From assembly GCF_016916835.1 (NCBI RefSeq), contig NZ_JAFFIX010000017.1, positions 1 through 64,000 of the forward strand: a stretch of DNA of 64,000 nucleotides, written 5' to 3'. Source of the DNA: Actinacidiphila bryophytorum. Its GTDB lineage: Bacteria; Actinomycetota; Actinomycetes; Streptomycetales; Streptomycetaceae. A program made the translations under genes and the position numbers. A model generated the notes under the pieces. The model worked only from the letters and a program-made list of their open reading frames with translations, was not told the DNA's origin and did not search any database. Below are positions 46,028 through 56,329 of this stretch, piece after piece (within the stretch, counting starts at the first letter, position 1; every line of letters begins with the position of its first letter).

Positions 46028-48664
46028 ATGGTGACTTTCGCTCAGGCGCAGGAGCGCGCGGAGCACTGGATCAACGGCGACGTGCCGCCCTACGAGCACC
46101 GCGAGGTCCGGGTCCGCGAGTTCGAACTCGGCTTCGTCATCTGGTCGGAGCCGCGCGAGGGCGGCCCGTCCGCCGGTGACGGCGGCGACGTGCGGGTGGT
46201 CATCGCCCGTGACAGCGGGGAGGCCACCTTGTGGCCCGCCCTGCCCATCGGCGAGTTGATACGACGCTACGAAGAGGAGTACGGCGCGGTGCCGAACGAC
46301 GCGGCACCGGAGCCGCCCCAGCGCATCGACCTGGAGGCGACGTCCTTCCTGCTGAGCCCGCCGCAGTGGCTCCAGGACGCGGCGGACCGCATGGGCGTGC
46401 CCGACCGCAGGCCGGGCAGCACGGGCGGCAGCGCCGCGGGCGCGGGCGGTGCCGCGGGCTCCGACGGTGCGGACACGGCGTCAGGCACCGGCGAGTCCTC
46501 GGGCCGGATCGACTACCGCAGGCCCGCTGCCGCGCAGAGCGCACCGCAGGAGCCGGAGCAGCCCGCAGCCGCGGCCCCGGCCGCCGCCGTGTCCGGGTCC
46601 TCCGGCGGCGTGGACTATGTGCGCCGCCCCGCCGTGCCCGAGCAGAGCGCACCGCCGCAGGAAGGCGGCAGCTGGGCGGGCAAGACGGTCAGCGACTCCG
46701 GCGAGGGCCAGTCGGTGCCGGTCCCCGCCACCGTCTTCGCACCGCCGATCAGCGGCGCCGACCTGCCCGACGGGCCGCCGCGGCCCGACTCCGCCGAGGC
46801 GCGGACCAAGCTGCTGCCCGGCGGCAGCGCCGCGCCCGAGCCGCTGGCACCGCAGCCGCCCGCCCCGGCGCAGGGCGGTGTGCCGCACACCGTGGGCGGC
46901 TCCGCCTATCCCCCGCCGAGCGGACCGGGCGTCTCGCTGCCCCCGCCGCTGGGAGCGGGCGGCGCCGCCGCCCACTCGCCGAGCGGCGCCGCGGACATCG
47001 CGGGCCTGGAGACGGCCAAGGCGGTACGCCCGGGCCTGGACACGCCCCCGCCGGTAGGCGGAAGCGTGCCGCCCGCCCCGCAGGGCGGCACACCTCCGCC
47101 GCCCGCGAACAGCGACCCGCACTACGCCGCCACCATGCTGGCCGGACCCGGCGGCGGCAGCCAGCCGCACGTCCCCTTCGCCGGTATGCCCGGCGGCGGT
47201 ACGCCTCCCCCGCCGCCGTACGCAGGCGAGGGCACCCCGCCTCCGCCGCCGTACGCGGGCCAGGGCACACCCCCGCCGCCCCCGGCCAACAGCGACCCGC
47301 ACTACGCCGCCACCATGCTCGCGGGACCCGGCACCCCGCCGCCCTTCGCGGGCGCACCCGGCGGCGGCACGCCCCCGCCGCCGCCCGCGCCATATGCGGG
47401 CCAGGGCACGCCTCCCCCACCGCCCTACGCGGGCCAGGGCACCCCGCCTCCGCCGCCGGCCAGCAGCGATCCGCACTACGCCGCCACCATGCTGGCAGGA
47501 CCCGCGGTCACCGGTCCCGCGCTGGGCGGCACCCCGCCGCCTCCGCCGCCGGGGCCGTTCGCGGGTGCCCCCGCCGGGGGCACACCTCCGCCGCCGCCCT
47601 ACGCCGGCGGGGCCGCCCCCGCCGCACCGCAGCCGCCCGCGCCCGCCTACGGCTACCCGCAGCCGCCGGCCGGTGTGCCGACGGTGGGACCCGGCTACAT
47701 GGCGGTGCTGCGCTACCGCGGCCAGGACGGCAGCGAGCAGCAGATCATCCGGCGCTCGGCGCCCGGCACCCCGCACCCGGAGTGGCAGATCCTGCACGAG
47801 CTGCGGTCCGCAGGGGTGCGCCCGGAGCAGGTGCTCGAACTGCACACCGAGCTGGAGTCCTGCGACCTGCCCGGCGGCTACTGCACCCGGATGATCAGGG
47901 AGACCTGGCCGCAGGTGCGGATCAGCCACACCGCGCCCTACGGGCGGGACCACGCGAGCCGCCGCCAGGGCGTACAGCACCTGCTCACCCACCAGGGCGA
48001 GCTGCACCAGGTGGCGGGCGCCCCCGCCCGCCCGCAGCCGCAGCGGGTGCCGATGCCCGACCCGCACACCGTGCTGCGGGTGCCGCCGGTCGGGCTCGAC
48101 GTGATCGGGCAGGAGCTGGCGGGCGCCTTCGGGCCGCCCGGGGTCTTCCGGTTCGACCAGCGGGCCGTCTCGCGGCAGGGGGTGCCCGACATCGTGGCGC
48201 AGACCCTGATGTGGGCCGGGCTGCCGGTGGACTTCGGGCCGTTCTTCTGGGCGCAGGCCCAGCCCGGCCAGCCGGTGCCGACGCTCGCCGAGCTGGCCGC
48301 CTCCCGCGGTGTGCAGCCGGCCGCGGACGCGGGCTCGTACCTGGTGATGGGCAACGACTTCGGGCGCCAGCTGTGCGTGCAGTACGGCACCGCGCACATC
48401 GTGGCGCTGCCGCTGGAGGCGGCCCCCGCCGGTTCGCCGCCCGCGGCACCGCAGTTCGTGAACTCCAGCCTGCCGGAGTTCGCCCGCAGCCTGGCGCTGC
48501 TCGGCCGGATGTGGCGGCTGCGGATCGGGCTCACGCCCGAGCAGGCGGGCCACTGGACGGTGGACTTCCAGGCGCAGCTGGCCGCGCAGGACCCGGCGGC
48601 CATCGCGTCGCCGGACAACTGGTGGTCGGTGCTGATCGAGCAGATGTGGGACGGGCTGCTGTAG
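46028..48664 (+). CDS. YrhB - proline-rich - deaminase - SUKH-4 fusion protein
   Basis: 878 residues. Residues 1-100 resemble YrhB immunity proteins (FAQAQERAEHWINGDVPPYE, ELGFVIWSEP). Residues 110-550 are Pro/Gly/Ala-rich, with three copies of SDPHYAATMLAGP starting at 362, 422 and 480. Residues 555-650 are a polymorphic-toxin-type deaminase with HPE (H583, E585) and the cysteines C612-x6-C619 in LESCDLPGGYC. The rest is SUKH-4 (FRFDQRAVSRQGVPDI, FVNSSLPEFARSLALLGRMW). No secretion signal is present. It is cotranscribed with the nuclease-SUKH gene. Zinc ligands appear complete, so deamination is plausible; autoinhibition by the fused immunity domains is inference. Confidence 0.8.
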   Translation: MVTFAQAQERAEHWINGDVPPYEHREVRVREFELGFVIWSEPREGGPSAGDGGDVRVVIARDSGEATLWPALPIGELIRRYEEEYGAVPNDAAPEPPQRIDLEATSFLLSPPQWLQDAADRMGVPDRRPGSTGGSAAGAGGAAGSDGADTASGTGESSGRIDYRRPAAAQSAPQEPEQPAAAAPAAAVSGSSGGVDYVRRPAVPEQSAPPQEGGSWAGKTVSDSGEGQSVPVPATVFAPPISGADLPDGPPRPDSAEARTKLLPGGSAAPEPLAPQPPAPAQGGVPHTVGGSAYPPPSGPGVSLPPPLGAGGAAAHSPSGAADIAGLETAKAVRPGLDTPPPVGGSVPPAPQGGTPPPPANSDPHYAATMLAGPGGGSQPHVPFAGMPGGGTPPPPPYAGEGTPPPPPYAGQGTPPPPPANSDPHYAATMLAGPGTPPPFAGAPGGGTPPPPPAPYAGQGTPPPPPYAGQGTPPPPPASSDPHYAATMLAGPAVTGPALGGTPPPPPPGPFAGAPAGGTPPPPPYAGGAAPAAPQPPAPAYGYPQPPAGVPTVGPGYMAVLRYRGQDGSEQQIIRRSAPGTPHPEWQILHELRSAGVRPEQVLELHTELESCDLPGGYCTRMIRETWPQVRISHTAPYGRDHASRRQGVQHLLTHQGELHQVAGAPARPQPQRVPMPDPHTVLRVPPVGLDVIGQELAGAFGPPGVFRFDQRAVSRQGVPDIVAQTLMWAGLPVDFGPFFWAQAQPGQPVPTLAELAASRGVQPAADAGSYLVMGNDFGRQLCVQYGTAHIVALPLEAAPAGSPPAAPQFVNSSLPEFARSLALLGRMWRLRIGLTPEQAGHWTVDFQAQLAAQDPAAIASPDNWWSVLIEQMWDGLL

Positions 48665-48680
48665 CCGCAGCAGTTGCCGC

Positions 48681-48730
48681 GCCGGAGGGCCGGGCGTCAG
48701 GGTGCACCCCCTGACGCCCGGCCTTCCGGC
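48681..48730 (+). terminator. terminator after the deaminase fusion gene
   Basis: A 22-bp stem (48681-48702 with 48709-48730) with one G-U pair, a 6-base loop and GTTTT just after it. It ends the toxin/immunity operon before the coiled-coil gene. Confidence 0.85.
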
Positions 48731-48769
48731 GTTTTCCGGGTAGGAGAACAGTCGGAGTGTCGTAGCTCG

Positions 48770-48775
48770 TACAAT
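48770..48775 (+). promoter_or_regulatory. candidate -10 box for the coiled-coil gene
   Basis: TACAAT lies in an unusually AT-rich stretch 80 bases before the ATG. No good -35 is visible 17 bases upstream, so an activator may be needed. Confidence 0.3.
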
Positions 48776-48854
48776 TCGGTCATAAGCCATAAATAGATGC
48801 GAGGGAACGGCGAGGGGCAGCCAGCGGTACGCCAGCGGTAAAAGGGGCAGACGG

Positions 48855-49757
48855 ATGAGCAGCAACACGACCGCATCGTCAACGGGCTTCGAGCAGGCGC
48901 GCGGGCGCGGCCACGGATACCGGCCCGACCAGGTCGACCGCTTCCTCGAAGAGCTGTCGGAGGACCGCGACGCCGCATGGGAGCGGGCCGCCCGGCTCAC
49001 CGTCCTCGCCAACGAGATGGACGCCGAGTGCGCCGCCCTGCGCGAACAGGTCGGCTCGCTCCCCCCGGAGAACTTCGAGGCACTCGGCCCCGGCGCCCAG
49101 GAGCTGATGCGGCTGGTCGAGGAGGAGGCCGCCGCCGTACGCGAACGCGCCGAAGTCGAGGCGCAGTACGCCAGGGACGCCGCCGAGACCGCCCGCCGCA
49201 CCCTCCAGGACGAGGCCCGCGCCGCCGCCTCCGCCAGGCTCGCCGCCGCGGAGGACCAGGCGGAGCGGATGCTGGACGAGGCGTGCAGCCGCGCCGCCGA
49301 GATCCTCGGCCAGGCCCGCGCCGAGGCGGAGATCGTACGCGGTGAGGCCGGCCAGACACTCGACGCCATGCGGCAGGACGTCGACCGCGCCACGGCGGAG
49401 GCCGACCAGGAGCGGCAGGAGCGGCTCGACACCCTCGAACACGAACTCGCCGAGCGCGACGCCGGGGTCGACAGCCGGCTCGCCGACCTCCTCGCCGACG
49501 CGGAACGGCGGCTCGACGCGGCACACAAGGAGCGCACCGCCGCGGAAGAGGCGCTGCGGGTGCAGCAGGAGGAGGCGGAGGAGCGGGCCGCCGCCATGCT
49601 GGCGCAGGCGCGGCTGCACGAGGAGAGGGTGCGGCGGGAGAGTGAGCGGTCGCTGCGGGCGCATGAAGAGCATCGCGATGAGATTCGATCTCATCTCGCG
49701 CATGTGCGTGCGACGCTCGCGTCACTCACCGGGCGCGAGCCAGGGGGGTCGTCGTGA
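48855..49757 (+). CDS. DivIVA/FilP-like coiled-coil protein
   Basis: 300 residues. The first 50 residues (GFEQARGRGHGYRPDQVDRF, then LEELSEDRDAAWERAARL) match the short N-terminal motif shared by DivIVA, Scy and FilP-type proteins. The rest is an almost unbroken Ala/Glu/Arg-rich coiled coil (residues 80-285) without membrane segment. Such rod proteins scaffold polar growth or form cytoskeletal filaments in streptomycetes; older annotations call them cellulose-binding proteins. AAAGGGG precedes the ATG by about 7 bases. It is preceded by a terminator, so it is transcribed separately from the toxin/immunity genes. Confidence 0.82.
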   Translation: MSSNTTASSTGFEQARGRGHGYRPDQVDRFLEELSEDRDAAWERAARLTVLANEMDAECAALREQVGSLPPENFEALGPGAQELMRLVEEEAAAVRERAEVEAQYARDAAETARRTLQDEARAAASARLAAAEDQAERMLDEACSRAAEILGQARAEAEIVRGEAGQTLDAMRQDVDRATAEADQERQERLDTLEHELAERDAGVDSRLADLLADAERRLDAAHKERTAAEEALRVQQEEAEERAAAMLAQARLHEERVRRESERSLRAHEEHRDEIRSHLAHVRATLASLTGREPGGSS

Positions 49758-49807
49758 CCCCGCGCCCTGGCGGGCGCTGATTCCGGGACCTTCTCCCGGT
49801 GGGTGGC

Positions 49808-49876
49808 TTGTCGCGCAGTTCCCGCGCCCCTGAAAAACGCCTGCCCTCGGCGCGCAAAGCGCGGCCCTGAAAAACG
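49808..49876. repeat. dispersed intergenic repeat and an 11-bp direct repeat
   Basis: tgtcgcgcagttcccgcgcc (from about 49809) is an inverted, slightly shortened copy of the repeat seen at 37876-38075. cctgaaaaacg occurs twice, at 49829-49839 and 49866-49876. It lies between the convergent coiled-coil and histidine kinase genes and may act in termination. Confidence 0.55.
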
Positions 49877-49927
49877 GCTGCTCTCCGCGCGCAGCACGGC
49901 TCTGTTGGGTGCCCTCTTGGGCAATGA

Positions 49928-51238
49928 TCACGGGGTGGGGAGCATGGCCGAGACGCGGAAGCCGCCGTCGGAGGTGGGGCCGGCGGCGAAGCCGCCGCCG
50001 TGGGTGGTGACGCGTTCGCGCATGCCTATGAGGCCGTGGCCGCCGCTGGGGAGGGGGGTCTGGGGGGAGCCGTCGGAGGGGCCGTTGGTGATGAGGACGG
50101 CGACCTCGGTGTCGCGGTAGGCGAGGCGGACGACGGCCTTGGCGCCGGCCGCGTGCTTGTGCACGTTGGTGAGGGCCTCCTGCACGACGCGGTAGACGGT
50201 GGCCTCGATCCGCGCGCCGCACGGGCGGGCCGCGCCCTCGACGGCCAGCTCGACGCCCATGCCCGCGGCCTGTGACTCCTCGACCAGTGCCGCGAGCCGG
50301 TCGAGGCTCGGGCCTTCCGCGTCGGCGTCGGGGCGGAGGACGGCGGCCGGGGCGGGCACCGGAGCCGGGGCGGTCCGCAGGACGCCGAGCATCTGGCGAA
50401 GTTCGGTGAGCGCCTGCCGCCCCATGTCGCCGAGAAGCTCCGCGCTGGCCGACGCCTTCTGCGGGTCCTTGAGCGCGACGGCCTTGAGGGCGGCGGCGTG
50501 CACGACCATGAGGCTCACCCGGTGGGCGACGACGTCGTGCATGTCGCGGGCGATCCGGGTGCGCTCCTCCGCCCTGGCGCGCTCGGCGCGCTCCGCGGCC
50601 TTCTCCGCGAGGAGTTCCAGTTCGCGTTCCAGGCCGTCGGCGCGCTCGCGCAGGCTCTCCACCAGCCGCCGCCTGGCGCGTACGTACAGGCCGAGCAGCA
50701 CGGGCGGGCCGGTGAGGCCGAGCGCCATCAGGGCGGCGACGCTCAGCGCGAGCGGCATCCGCAGCGAGGTGCTGCTGTCGGGGTCGCGCAGGTTGTCCTG
50801 GAACTGCAGGAAGGCGACGAGCATGGTGCCGAAGCCGTTCATGCCGGCCAGCGCGGCGGTGATCCGCCGCGGCACCTCGGAGGCGGCCAGGGTGTAGAGG
50901 CCGACCAGGGACAGCAGGAAGCCCATCTGGGCCGGCGTCATGGCGATGCTGACCAGCACCACGGCGACCGGCCAGCGGCGGCGCAGCACCAGGACGGCGC
51001 CGACGAGCACCCCGAGCAGCGCGCCCGCGCCGGTGAGGATGCCGGTGCGGTCGGCGAAGGTGGCGCCCTCGAAGGAGCACTCGATCGCGGAGACCGCGGC
51101 CAGGGTGACGTCCAGGGCGAAGCTGCGCCGCCGCTGCCACCACCACCAGGTGGGGCGGCGCGGCCCGGCCACCGCGACGGCGACCGCCGCGCCTCCTCCG
51201 GCGCCGTCGTCCGGTACGTGCGCCCCCGTCGTACTCAT
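49928..51238 (-). CDS. orphan NarL-type sensor histidine kinase (HisKA_3)
   Basis: 436 residues. Residues 25-190 carry five to six hydrophobic segments, so sensing is probably within or through the membrane. A coiled coil (LVESLRERADGLERELELLA) leads to the HisKA_3 dimerisation/phosphoacceptor motif RIARDMHDVVAHRVSLMVVH with H234. The ATPase domain has VYRVVQEALTNVHKHA (N box) and GGHGLIGMRERV (G box). The class partners with LuxR-type regulators, but none is adjacent; the nearest is at 62491, too far to assign. The ATG at 51238 is divergent from ppc across a 232-bp gap. Confidence 0.9.
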   Translation of the reverse strand: MSTTGAHVPDDGAGGGAAVAVAVAGPRRPTWWWWQRRRSFALDVTLAAVSAIECSFEGATFADRTGILTGAGALLGVLVGAVLVLRRRWPVAVVLVSIAMTPAQMGFLLSLVGLYTLAASEVPRRITAALAGMNGFGTMLVAFLQFQDNLRDPDSSTSLRMPLALSVAALMALGLTGPPVLLGLYVRARRRLVESLRERADGLERELELLAEKAAERAERARAEERTRIARDMHDVVAHRVSLMVVHAAALKAVALKDPQKASASAELLGDMGRQALTELRQMLGVLRTAPAPVPAPAAVLRPDADAEGPSLDRLAALVEESQAAGMGVELAVEGAARPCGARIEATVYRVVQEALTNVHKHAAGAKAVVRLAYRDTEVAVLITNGPSDGSPQTPLPSGGHGLIGMRERVTTHGGGFAAGPTSDGGFRVSAMLPTP

Positions 51239-51260
51239 GGCGTCCAGCGTATGCGGTGCG

Positions 51261-51302
51261 CGCCGCGGTGCACCGGGCGCATACCAGCCGGGCACCGCGG
51301 CG
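51261..51302. promoter_or_regulatory. 11-bp inverted repeat in the histidine kinase/ppc divergent promoter region
   Basis: cgccgcggtgc (51261-51271) and its exact complement (51292-51302) are separated by 20 bases, about 23 bp upstream of the kinase ATG. It could be an operator with half-sites on one DNA face or a leader hairpin of the kinase mRNA. Confidence 0.35.
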
Positions 51303-51470
51303 TCACCGGCAGGTCGACCGGCGGACGTGTGGGCGGCGCCCGGGGCGGCGCGCGGTGTCCGCCTGGTGGGCTGGCCGTCTCGCCGGGCGGGCCGCGACCT
51401 ATCCTGGGACGGTCGGACAGCGCGGTCCGCGAGTACGCCGTCCACTTCCACTGCACAAGGAGCCGCACCT

Positions 51471-54227
<2,757 letters not shown>

Positions 54228-54269
54228 GCGAAGCAGGAACCGACTCGGCAGCGCGGGAGCGCTGCCGGG

Positions 54270-54956
54270 TCAGTTCTTGCGGTGGCCGATCAGCCGGGGC
54301 CTGGGCTCAAGGCCCGACAGCCCGTTCCACGACAGGTTCACCAGGTGCGCGACGACCTCGGCCTTGTCCGGGCGCTGGGCGTCCAGCCACCACTGGCCGG
54401 TCAGCGCGACCATGCCGACCAGCGCCTGCGCGTACATCGGGGCGAGCTTGGGGTCGAAGCCGCGCTGCTTGAACTCGTGGCCGAGGATGTCCTCGACCTG
54501 GGTGGCGATGTCGCTGATCAGCGAGGCGAAGGTGCCGGTGGACTGGGTGACCGGCGAGTCGCGGACCAGGATGCGGAAGCCGTCGGTGTAGCGCTCGATG
54601 TAGTCCACCAGCGCGAAGGCCGCCTGTTCGAGCAGTTCGCGCGGGTGGCCCGCGGTGAGGGCGCCGGTGACCATGTCGAGCAGCCGGCGCATCTCCCGGT
54701 CGACGACGACCGCGTAGAGCCCTTCCTTGCCGCCGAAGTGCTCGTAGACCACGGGCTTGGACACGCCCGCCTTGTGGGCGATCTCCTCGACGGAGGTGCC
54801 CTCGTAGCCGCGTTCCGCGAACAGCGTCCGGCCGATGTCGAGCAGCTGTTCGCGGCGCTCCTTGCCGGTCATGCGGACCCGGCGCGTGCGGCGCGCGGTG
54901 GATCCGGCGGAGTGTGCCGAGGTCGTCGTCGCCCTGTCGTCTCTGCCGTCGCTCAC
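54270..54956 (-). CDS. TetR-family regulator linked to the desaturase
   Basis: 228 residues. After a Ser/Thr/Arg-rich tail comes the TetR HTH: KERREQLLDIGRTLFAERGY, then TSVEEIAHKAGVSKPVVYEHFGGKEGLYA (residues 30-85). The C-terminal helical ligand domain includes LVRDSPVTQSTGTFASLISD. It begins at a GTG (54956) only 7 bases after the desaturase stop on the same strand, so the two form one transcript and the regulator probably represses its own operon in response to acyl ligands, as DesT/FasR-like regulators do. An internal ATG at 54872 (MTGKERREQL) is an alternative start. Confidence 0.85.
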   Translation of the reverse strand: MSDGRDDRATTTSAHSAGSTARRTRRVRMTGKERREQLLDIGRTLFAERGYEGTSVEEIAHKAGVSKPVVYEHFGGKEGLYAVVVDREMRRLLDMVTGALTAGHPRELLEQAAFALVDYIERYTDGFRILVRDSPVTQSTGTFASLISDIATQVEDILGHEFKQRGFDPKLAPMYAQALVGMVALTGQWWLDAQRPDKAEVVAHLVNLSWNGLSGLEPRPRLIGHRKN

Positions 54957-54963
54957 CGCTTCA

Positions 54964-55959
54964 TCATGCCGCTTCGCCGACGTCTTCCTGGCGCCGGGCG
55001 GCAATCCGCTCTGCGGTGGGCCAGCGCACGTCGGTGGCCCAGCCGGCCATCTCGAACCAGCGGATGACGCGGGCGCTGGAGTCGATCTGGCCGCGCAGCA
55101 CCCCGTGCCGGGCGCAGGTGGGGTCGGCGTGGTGGAGGTTGTGCCACGACTCGCCGCAGGAGAGCACCGCGAGCCACCACACGTTGCCCGAGCGGTCGCG
55201 GGACTTGAACGGGCGCTTGCCGACCGCGTGGCAGATGGAGTTGATCGACCAGGTCACGTGGTGCAGCAGAGCCACCCGAACGAGCGAACCCCAGAAGAAG
55301 GCGGTGAAGGCGCCGTACCACGACATGGTGACCAGGCCGCCCACCACGGGGGGCAGCAGCAGCGAGATCGCGGTCCACAGCCAGAAGTCACGGGAGATGC
55401 GGCGGATCGCCGGGTCCCTGATCAGGTCGGGGGCGTACTTGCCCTGCGGGGTCTGCTCCTCGTCGAAGAGCCAGCCCATGTGCGCCCACCACAGGCCCTT
55501 CATCAGCGCGGGCAGCGTCTCGCCGTAGCGCCACGGGCTGTGCGGGTCGCCCTCGGCGTCGCTGAACTTGTGGTGCCTGCGGTGGTCGGCGACCCAGCGC
55601 ACGATCGGCCCCTCGACGGCCATCGAACCGGCGATGGCCAGGCCGATCTTCAGCGGCCTGCTGGCCTTGAACGAACCGTGGGTGAAGTGCCGGTGGAAGC
55701 CGATGGTGATGCCGTGGCAGCCCAGGAAGTACATCCCCACCATCAGGCCGAGGTCGAGCCAGCTCATGCCGCGGCCCCACGCCAGCGGCACGGCGGCGGC
55801 CAGCGCCACGAAGGGGATGCAGATGAAGAGCAGCAGGGCGATCTGCTCGATGGAGCGCTTGCTCTCCCCGCCGCGTGTGGCGCTGAACTGCGACTCCTGT
55901 CCTGGCGTCCCGGGATCCGGTTCCCGGGACTCGGTGATCACTTCCGGCTGTGTGGTCAT
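54964..55959 (-). CDS. membrane fatty acyl desaturase (stearoyl-CoA desaturase type)
   Basis: 331 residues with four hydrophobic segments. The three histidine boxes that bind the di-iron centre are present: HRHFTH (HxxxxH), ADHRRHHKFSD (HxxHH) and ESWHNLHHADP (HxxHH). It should introduce a delta-9 double bond into acyl-CoA or acyl-phospholipid, matching the presence of a cyclopropane-synthase-like gene elsewhere in the window that would use such chains. The N-terminal 40 residues are polar and disordered. It is first gene of a two-gene operon with the TetR regulator and has a palindromic operator candidate upstream. Confidence 0.92.
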   Translation of the reverse strand: MTTQPEVITESREPDPGTPGQESQFSATRGGESKRSIEQIALLLFICIPFVALAAAVPLAWGRGMSWLDLGLMVGMYFLGCHGITIGFHRHFTHGSFKASRPLKIGLAIAGSMAVEGPIVRWVADHRRHHKFSDAEGDPHSPWRYGETLPALMKGLWWAHMGWLFDEEQTPQGKYAPDLIRDPAIRRISRDFWLWTAISLLLPPVVGGLVTMSWYGAFTAFFWGSLVRVALLHHVTWSINSICHAVGKRPFKSRDRSGNVWWLAVLSCGESWHNLHHADPTCARHGVLRGQIDSSARVIRWFEMAGWATDVRWPTAERIAARRQEDVGEAA

Positions 55960-56001
55960 GTCTGTCCCTCGCGGATGTGGAAGTGGGGGGCGGTTATCTG
56001 G

Positions 56002-56017
56002 GGTTACGTCCGTAACC
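56002..56017. promoter_or_regulatory. palindromic operator candidate upstream of the desaturase
   Basis: ggttacg-tc-cgtaacc is a perfect 7+2+7 palindrome 43 bases before the desaturase ATG. TetR regulators bind sites of this kind, and the operon encodes one. Whether it binds here is inference. Confidence 0.55.
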
Positions 56018-56184
56018 TACGCCGCCGTAAGTATTGCAGCGGCACACGGCGGGCGACAGGACCGTGTCCGTCGTCCGCCGAACGATCCCTACCCGGATCT
56101 CCGTCGCGTCCACCCCGCCGGGTACGGCATGATGGGAACGGCCAGCCGGCTGCTCCCGATGCGACACGGGAAAGGCCGAGTTGA

Positions 56185-56255
56185 TCCGCCGTGGTGTAAT
56201 GGCAGCACTGGGGCTTTTGGTGCCTTAAGTCCGGGTTCGAGTCCTGGCGGCGGAG
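56185..56255 (+). tRNA. tRNA-Gln(UUG)
   Basis: 71 bases without encoded CCA. The acceptor stem TCCGCCG (56185-56191) pairs with CGGCGGA (56248-56254), with discriminator G at 56255. The anticodon stem GGGGC/GCCTT uses two G-U pairs, around loop TTTTGGT with anticodon TTG at 56217-56219. The T arm contains GGTTCGAGTCC. No integrase or attachment-site duplicate is seen nearby. Confidence 0.95.
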
Positions 56256-56329
56256 CAGTGCGTGGTCGGGGCCGGGAAGCCCTCGGTATCCTGCGGGTGT
56301 CCTGCACTCGAAGCCCAGGAGTCCCCCCT

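Noticed and set aside
56185..56255. tRNA-Gln as integration site of a genomic island
   Set aside because: No duplicate of the tRNA 3' end, no integrase and no change in base composition or gene type on either side.
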